A stretch of DNA of 10,442 bases from B16-G9 sp964400655. GTDB taxonomy: Bacteria; Bacteroidota; Bacteroidia; Bacteroidales; F082. Made by a program: the position numbers and the translations under genes. Numbering within the stretch: position 1 is the stretch's first letter; every line of letters starts with the position of its first letter. Shown in pieces: positions 6,011 to 10,442 of this stretch. The stretch spans positions 1 to 10,442 of the forward strand of contig CAYNVN010000015.1 in assembly GCA_964400655.1 (NCBI GenBank). Reading direction: 5' to 3'. The notes beneath the pieces were generated by a model. The model was not told where the DNA came from. It did no database searches and worked only from the letters and a program-made list of their open reading frames with translations.

Positions 6011-7279
6011 ATGGCCCTGTTAATTGAAAATATAAAGAAACTGGTACAGGTTGAAGACAATCCCGTAACAATGGTAAAAGGCAGCGATATGTCGAAAATC
6101 ACCTCTATTGACGATGCTTTCTTATTTATCGAAGAGGGAAAGATAGCTGCTTTCGGCAAGATGGAAAACCTTTCGGACAGTCAATATTTTTGGAACGGTA
6201 AAGAGTTTGAAGTGATTGATGCCACCGGAAAAATGGTTTTTCCTTCGTTTGTCGATTCGCACACCCATCTGGTTTATCCGTCATCGCGCGAAATTGAATA
6301 TGTTGATAAAATAAAGGGGCTTTCGTACGAAGAGATTGCCAAAAGGGGCGGCGGCATTCTTAACTCCGCCAAAAAGATGCAGGAGATAAGTGAGGAAGAG
6401 TTGCTGCAGGATGCCCTCAAACGTTTAAACGAGATTATCACTTACGGAACGGGAGCCGTTGAAATAAAAAGCGGGTACGGCCTCTCTTTTGATGCGGAAC
6501 TTAAAATGTTACGGGTAATTAAAAAGCTGAAAAAAATGTCGCCGCTGACCATCAAGTCAACTTTTCTCGGGGCACATGCCGTACCTTTGGAGTACAGGGG
6601 CCGGCAAACCGAATATGTTGACCTTGTTATAAATGAGATGTTACCACAGGTTGCCCTGGAAGGGCTGGCCGATTATATCGACGTTTTTTGCGACAAAGGC
6701 TTTTTTACCGTTGAAGATACGGAAAGGATTCTGGAAGCGGGTTTACAATACGGATTGCAAGGAAAAATACATGCCAACGAGCTGGATTATTCGGGAGGTG
6801 TACAGGCAGGTGTTAAATACAATGCACTGTCGGTTGACCACCTTGAATATGTTGGCGAAGATGAAATTAACACATTGCTGAACAGCAACACCATGCCCAC
6901 TGTTTTGCCGGGTGCCGCTTTCTTTTTGGGGATGGTTTACGCTCCTGCACGAAAAATGATTGATGCCGGACTGCCTGTTGCCATGGCCTCCGATTTTAAT
7001 CCCGGCTCATCACCATCGGGTAACATGCAATTTATCTTGTCAATGGCAAGCATTGCCTACAAACTGTTACCCGAAGAAGCCATCAATGCAACCACCATTA
7101 ATACGGCTTATGCCATGGATTTAAGCAGTCAGCTGGGAAGCATTGCCACGGGCAAAAAAGCCAATCTTTACATTACAAAGGAGATTCCCACCATTGAATT
7201 TATGCCCTATTATTACGGCACCAATAAAGTGGATACCATTATTTTAAACGGAAAAATCATTAAAAGCGGAATTGAATAA
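6011..7279 (+). CDS. hutI: Imidazolonepropionase
   Basis: The enzyme opens the ring of 4-imidazolone-5-propionate to give N-formimino-L-glutamate, the third step of cytoplasmic histidine degradation. The 422-residue length is normal for HutI, an amidohydrolase-superfamily TIM barrel with one metal ion. Visible residues: DSHTH (82-86) with metal ligands His84 and His86; the substrate-binding IKSGYGL (152-158); LGAHAVP (186-192); the third metal His254 and catalytic Glu257 in IHANE; His277 in SVDHLEYV; and the metal Asp328 in ASDFNPGSSPSGN. All key residues are present, so it should be active. The C-terminal beta segment (DTIILNGKIIKSG) completes the amidohydrolase fold. The start begins the usual beta strand (MALLIENIKKLVQV) and no better start exists. 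No hutH, hutU or glutamate-forming partner is in view, so this gene seems separated from the rest of the pathway on this side. Confidence 0.95.
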   Translation: MALLIENIKKLVQVEDNPVTMVKGSDMSKITSIDDAFLFIEEGKIAAFGKMENLSDSQYFWNGKEFEVIDATGKMVFPSFVDSHTHLVYPSSREIEYVDKIKGLSYEEIAKRGGGILNSAKKMQEISEEELLQDALKRLNEIITYGTGAVEIKSGYGLSFDAELKMLRVIKKLKKMSPLTIKSTFLGAHAVPLEYRGRQTEYVDLVINEMLPQVALEGLADYIDVFCDKGFFTVEDTERILEAGLQYGLQGKIHANELDYSGGVQAGVKYNALSVDHLEYVGEDEINTLLNSNTMPTVLPGAAFFLGMVYAPARKMIDAGLPVAMASDFNPGSSPSGNMQFILSMASIAYKLLPEEAINATTINTAYAMDLSSQLGSIATGKKANLYITKEIPTIEFMPYYYGTNKVDTIILNGKIIKSGIE

Positions 7280-7433
7280 CATCAGGAGAACCCTTTACTG
7301 ATTTTGTTGCTTACATACTTTGATTTAAACAACCGCAACACGGTATTGAACATGGTTTCGCGCATAAAAGCCGCAATGACAACATCAAAATGATTTTTCA
7401 TTGGAAACTTAAATTAATACCGGATAACAAACT

Positions 7434-8237
7434 TTAAGCCATCAACCCTTCGCTGATCTGCCAAAGTTTATCCTGAGCTTTAATGTCGTATGAAAAAGCC
7501 GCCGACTTTTGTGTCCTTTTATTAACAAAATATTTACCGCTAACATTTTCAACCTCGTCAGATGTGGCGAGATAAACCGATGTGGATGCACCATGCTGCA
7601 CCGTGGCCCCTCCTATTCCCCAGCCTGCATGTAGCAACTTGGTACTGATAACACCCGGATGAAGAGCGTTTACCGTTACCTTACTGTTTTCAGCACGCAA
7701 CAACCGGTGAAGCCTGTATGCAAACAAAATGTTCTCCAGCTTCGAAACCGAATAAGCGTTGTACGAATCCCAATACTTTTCGCCGTTGAGGTTGCTAAAG
7801 TCGATGCTTGAAGAGTGCGCCATGGAGCTTGTAATGACCACCCTGCCGGCAGGCGATTTTTTGACCATCTCCAACAAATCAAGGGTAAGTGCAAATACCG
7901 CAAGATGATTTACCATAAATGTCATTTCAAGGCCGTTGGGAAGCATAATCCGCTCATTCATAAAAACCCCGGCGTTGCTTAGTAAAACATCAAGAACGGA
8001 AAAATCACGTTTTACCGATGCGGCAAACCTCCTGATATCATCAAAATCGCTCAGGTCGGCATTGTAATAAACAATGTTGTTGTTTCCGGTTTCCTGACGA
8101 AACATTTCGGCCAGTTTTTTCCCGAAAGATTCTCTTTTCCCGTGCATAATCACCGTATGCCCCATGGCAGCCAGTTCAAAAGCAATTTGCTTCCCGATAC
8201 CGTCGGTGCTTCCCGTAACAAGAATTGTTTTTTTCAT
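7434..8237 (-). CDS. Short-chain dehydrogenase/reductase, retinol-dehydrogenase-like
   Basis: This 267-residue Rossmann-fold oxidoreductase has the classical SDR marks: cofactor motif TGSTDGIG (8-15), NADLSD (59-64, adenine-side Asp), SNAG (87-90), Asn110, a serine at 137/138 in VVITSSMAH, and the Tyr162/Lys166 pair in AYSVSKL. The roughly 24-residue gap between Ser and Tyr, the FSNLNGEKYW segment between them, and HPGVISTKL (193-201) resemble the RDH11/WWOX-like branch. Such enzymes oxidise or reduce hydroxyl/carbonyl groups with NAD(P)(H); Lys and Arg (34, 35) after the second strand favour NADP(H), but weakly. The actual substrate cannot be read from the sequence. It is the last gene of a minus-strand cluster, 20 bp after the flavin-reductase gene, and ends 154 bp from the convergent hutI gene. 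I see no convincing terminator in that gap. Confidence 0.9.
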   Translation of the reverse strand: MKKTILVTGSTDGIGKQIAFELAAMGHTVIMHGKRESFGKKLAEMFRQETGNNNIVYYNADLSDFDDIRRFAASVKRDFSVLDVLLSNAGVFMNERIMLPNGLEMTFMVNHLAVFALTLDLLEMVKKSPAGRVVITSSMAHSSSIDFSNLNGEKYWDSYNAYSVSKLENILFAYRLHRLLRAENSKVTVNALHPGVISTKLLHAGWGIGGATVQHGASTSVYLATSDEVENVSGKYFVNKRTQKSAAFSYDIKAQDKLWQISEGLMA

Positions 8238-8257
8238 GGCCTGATTGTTTTAGATGA

Positions 8258-8857
8258 TCAAATCTCTTTATCCGCATCCCTGCGTTTTTCTTTCTTTTTA
8301 CGAACCGAAAAGCCAAAACGACCGAGGTTTTCTCCCAGGGCATAGTAGCTGCCGTGCAAATAGGCTATGGGGTCGGTTTGGCGCAAATCAAATTTGCCGG
8401 TTTGTTTGTCGAGATATTTTTCTTCAACATTTACCGCCACCACCTTTGCCAAAAACATTTGATGTGTACCAAGGTCAATAACCTTTGTAACCCTGCACTC
8501 GATGTTTACCGGCGATTCGGCAATGAGCGGAGTATCAATTTTTGATGCGGGAACCGGGGTTAATCCCGTTTCTTTAAATTTATTGAAATTTTTTCCCGAC
8601 CGCACCCCGCACCAGTCGGCAGCCCCGGCAAGCTGTTTGGTGGTAAGGTTTATTACAAACTCGCCGGCATTTTTAATAAGTTCATATGAGTACCGCTCTT
8701 TCCTGATGGAAACCGAAACCATCGGAGGGTCGGTATTGATGGTGCCCGTCCACGAAACCGTGATAATGTTGTAATCTTCAGACTTCGTTCCGCAGCTCAC
8801 CATTACCGCCGGCAGCGGATAGAGCATATTTCCCGGTTTCCATTCAATTTTTGCCAT
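8258..8857 (-). CDS. Flavin reductase family protein (FMN-binding split barrel)
   Basis: The 199-residue product is a full-length flavin-reductase-domain protein. Typical segments are the N-terminal PGNMLYPLPAVMVSCG, the FMN-contact strand NIITVSWTGTI (30-40), DPPMVSVSIRKERYSYELI (43-61) and FVINLTTKQLAGAADWCG (67-84), then SGKNFNKFKETGL (87-99) and ECRV (120-123). The YALGENLGRFGFSVRKKKE ending and a charged tail complete it. Family members bind FMN or FAD and may reduce free flavin with NAD(P)H for a partner monooxygenase, reduce a substrate directly, or serve as flavin-binding redox proteins. Which applies here is open. It lies 34 bp after the fused hydro-lyase and 20 bp before the SDR, consistent with one operon. 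A clear Shine-Dalgarno supports the start. Confidence 0.9.
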   Translation of the reverse strand: MAKIEWKPGNMLYPLPAVMVSCGTKSEDYNIITVSWTGTINTDPPMVSVSIRKERYSYELIKNAGEFVINLTTKQLAGAADWCGVRSGKNFNKFKETGLTPVPASKIDTPLIAESPVNIECRVTKVIDLGTHQMFLAKVVAVNVEEKYLDKQTGKFDLRQTDPIAYLHGSYYALGENLGRFGFSVRKKKEKRRDADKEI

Positions 8858-8863
8858 GGCAAA

Positions 8864-8868
8864 CTCCT
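8864..8868 (-). promoter_or_regulatory. Shine-Dalgarno sequence for the flavin-reductase gene
   Basis: On the minus strand AGGAG lies 6 bases before the ATG at 8857, in the 34-bp gap after the hydro-lyase gene. It supports this start. Strong Shine-Dalgarno sites are uncommon in Bacteroidota, and the neighbouring genes lack one this clear. Confidence 0.5.
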
Positions 8869-8891
8869 GCTTTCATTACCGGAAACAACCG

Positions 8892-10442
8892 TTAAAACAG
8901 ACCTCCGTTTTTATATATCTCCATTTGCACCTCCGAAAAAGGATTGATAACACCTCTATTTCCTTTGGTAACATTTACAATTTCACCGGTTTCAAAATTA
9001 ACACGAATGGTATCGCCGTTTTCAAGCCCGATGGAAGAGAGATCGTTATAGGTCAAAATGGGCATGGCCGCATTAATGGCATTACGTTCGTAAATGGCAC
9101 CAAACGATTCGGCAAGAATGGCCGAAACGCCAAGCGCTTTAAATCCGTCAACCGCCTGTTGGCGTGAGCTTCCCGCGCCGAAATTTTTTCCGGTAACCAC
9201 AATATCACCGGGTCTGACGTTTTTGGCAAAATCTTCGTAACCTTCCAGATTGTCAAAAATGTATTGTCCCATTTGATTGATGTCGGTAATTTGCAGATAA
9301 CGGTTATGAAATATCATATCGGTGTCGATATCATCCATTTCAATTACCCACACTTTACCTTCCACGATCACGGGTTTTTCATCTGCCGGTTTGTTATTTT
9401 GCGCCTCCGTGGCTTTACGAATACGCTCTTCCTGTTCTTCATAATCGAAAACAGCGGGTTCATCCGGAATTTCATTTTCGGTAGTAATGTATCCGGCCAC
9501 TGCCGAGGCAGCCACCGATGCGGGTGAAGCCAGATAAACGCTTCCTTTTCCCTGTTTACCGGGGAAGTTACGGTTTCCGGTACTAATGGTTATTTCGCCC
9601 GGGCCGTTTTGCCCCACCTGTCCGGCGGCACATCCGGCACACCCGGCATTGGAAACCAGCGCACCCGCCTCCTTAAATATTTTCATCAATCCTTCATCAA
9701 GACATTGCTGCCAAACCTCATCGGTTGACGGAACAATTTTAAGTACCACACCCGGAGCCACTTTTCTTCCTTTCAAAACTTCGGCAGCAGCACGCATATC
9801 TTCCATACGGCCGTTGGTACAACTTCCGATAAAAGCCGAATCGATTTTCGATTTGCCGGCTTCGTGAATATCAACGGTATCGTGCGGTTTGCCAGGACGG
9901 CTGACCATGGGTACAAATTTACTGATGTCCATATTAAATGTTTGCGCATATACGGCATCGTCATCCGCAGATATTTTTGTAAGTTTTTTACCGGTTCTTG
10001 CTTCGCAGTACTCCATTACGGCATCGTTTGGGGGGAAAAGCAAAATGATTACTCCCATTTCGGTTCCCATCGAAGCAATGGTTATGCGCTGGTCGAGGGT
10101 AAGCTTGTCAACGGCATCGCCGTAAAACTCAACGGCATAACCAAGCAGCTTATTGGCACCAAATTCATGCAACAGGTTCAGCACAATATCCTTGGCGGTA
10201 ACATTGTCGGGTTTATCACCGGTAAGATTTATTTTAACGGTTTCGGGGGTTTTAAACCAAACTTTTCCACGGTGAAATGCCGCAGCAATATCTTTGTCGC
10301 CCATGCCTTGCCCAAAAGCCCCGATGGCTCCCAGTATGTTGGCATGTGAGTCGGTGGTTACCGCCGTTGAACCCGGCCACGCCAGTCCTTCCGAAATAAG
10401 CGTATGCGTTCCGATACCATTGTTGATATCAAAAACTTTAAT
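8892..10442 (-). CDS. Fused aconitase-superfamily hydro-lyase (LeuC-like + LeuD-like), N-terminus cut by window edge
   Basis: The frame is open to the window edge, giving 516 visible residues; by comparison with LeuC about 90-100 N-terminal residues are missing. Aconitase-superfamily enzymes use a [4Fe-4S] cluster to dehydrate and rehydrate hydroxy-acids. The large domain shows TTDSHANILGAIGAFGQGMG (29-48), the cluster cysteines Cys208 (GSCTNGR), Cys268 and Cys271 (GCAGCAAGQ), and STGNRNFPGKQG (241-252). After a charged linker (about 327-360), a LeuD-like swivel domain carries DDIDTDMIFHNRYLQIT (370-386) and NFGAGSSRQQA (420-430), the GxSSR loop that holds substrate. Large and small subunits are thus fused in one chain. 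DSHAN replaces the DSHT usual in LeuC and aconitase, and YLQ (382-384) matches neither the isopropylmalate nor the homoaconitate specificity loop as I recall them. The substrate is therefore unassigned; 3-isopropylmalate dehydratase is possible but unproven. It is the first visible gene of the minus-strand cluster. Confidence 0.85.
   Translation of the reverse strand: MKVFDINNGIGTHTLISEGLAWPGSTAVTTDSHANILGAIGAFGQGMGDKDIAAAFHRGKVWFKTPETVKINLTGDKPDNVTAKDIVLNLLHEFGANKLLGYAVEFYGDAVDKLTLDQRITIASMGTEMGVIILLFPPNDAVMEYCEARTGKKLTKISADDDAVYAQTFNMDISKFVPMVSRPGKPHDTVDIHEAGKSKIDSAFIGSCTNGRMEDMRAAAEVLKGRKVAPGVVLKIVPSTDEVWQQCLDEGLMKIFKEAGALVSNAGCAGCAAGQVGQNGPGEITISTGNRNFPGKQGKGSVYLASPASVAASAVAGYITTENEIPDEPAVFDYEEQEERIRKATEAQNNKPADEKPVIVEGKVWVIEMDDIDTDMIFHNRYLQITDINQMGQYIFDNLEGYEDFAKNVRPGDIVVTGKNFGAGSSRQQAVDGFKALGVSAILAESFGAIYERNAINAAMPILTYNDLSSIGLENGDTIRVNFETGEIVNVTKGNRGVINPFSEVQMEIYKNGGLF

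Noticed and set aside
9864..10349. A 161-codon open frame on the + strand over the fused hydro-lyase
   Set aside because: It is antisense to conserved cluster-binding and substrate-loop coding sequence and shows no recognisable domain. Codon constraint on the real gene accounts for it.

Overview
The window looks like chromosomal DNA of a Bacteroidota bacterium, probably a Bacteroidales/Marinilabiliales-type or related environmental lineage. Three signs support this. Two secreted proteins end in the type A sorting domain of the type IX secretion system (T9SS), which is restricted to Bacteroidota and close relatives. Two or three upstream regions carry the Bacteroidota promoter form (TTG, about 19 nt, TAnnTTTG). 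The first 230 bases hold degenerate short-period repeats of a sort I associate with intergenic DNA in this phylum. Species cannot be named from the sequence alone.

Layout, left to right. Bases 1-308 are non-coding: repeat-rich DNA, then a good promoter. Next is a secreted, cysteine-rich T9SS cargo protein of unknown activity (309-1457, +). A ComEC/Rec2-family DNA-uptake channel follows (1536-3617, +), whose C-terminal domain seems to have lost its metal-binding residues. It converges, across a compact bidirectional terminator (3616-3652), on a large secreted C10 (streptopain-like) cysteine protease with two CUB-like domains and a T9SS tail (3673-5763, -). A divergent intergenic region of about 250 bp holds promoter-like boxes and a perfect 14-bp palindrome with extra half-sites. 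It separates the protease from imidazolonepropionase, hutI (6011-7279, +).

The right third is a three-gene minus-strand cluster with gaps of 34 and 20 bp. In order of transcription it holds a fused aconitase-superfamily (LeuC+LeuD-like) hydro-lyase that runs off the window edge (8892-10442), an FMN-dependent flavin-reductase-family protein (8258-8857), and a short-chain dehydrogenase of the retinol-dehydrogenase-like type (7434-8237). The spacing suggests one transcript.

The genes do not form one pathway. The left half fits a protein- and DNA-scavenging lifestyle: secreted protease, secreted unknown protein, DNA uptake and histidine catabolism. The right cluster could be a small redox/dehydration pathway on an unidentified hydroxy-acid. 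No CRISPR array, transposase, tRNA or rRNA was recognised. The points most worth following are the unassigned secreted family, the fused hydro-lyase with atypical active-site motifs and its two oxidoreductase partners, the palindrome between the protease and hutI, and the three-part repeat block at the left edge.
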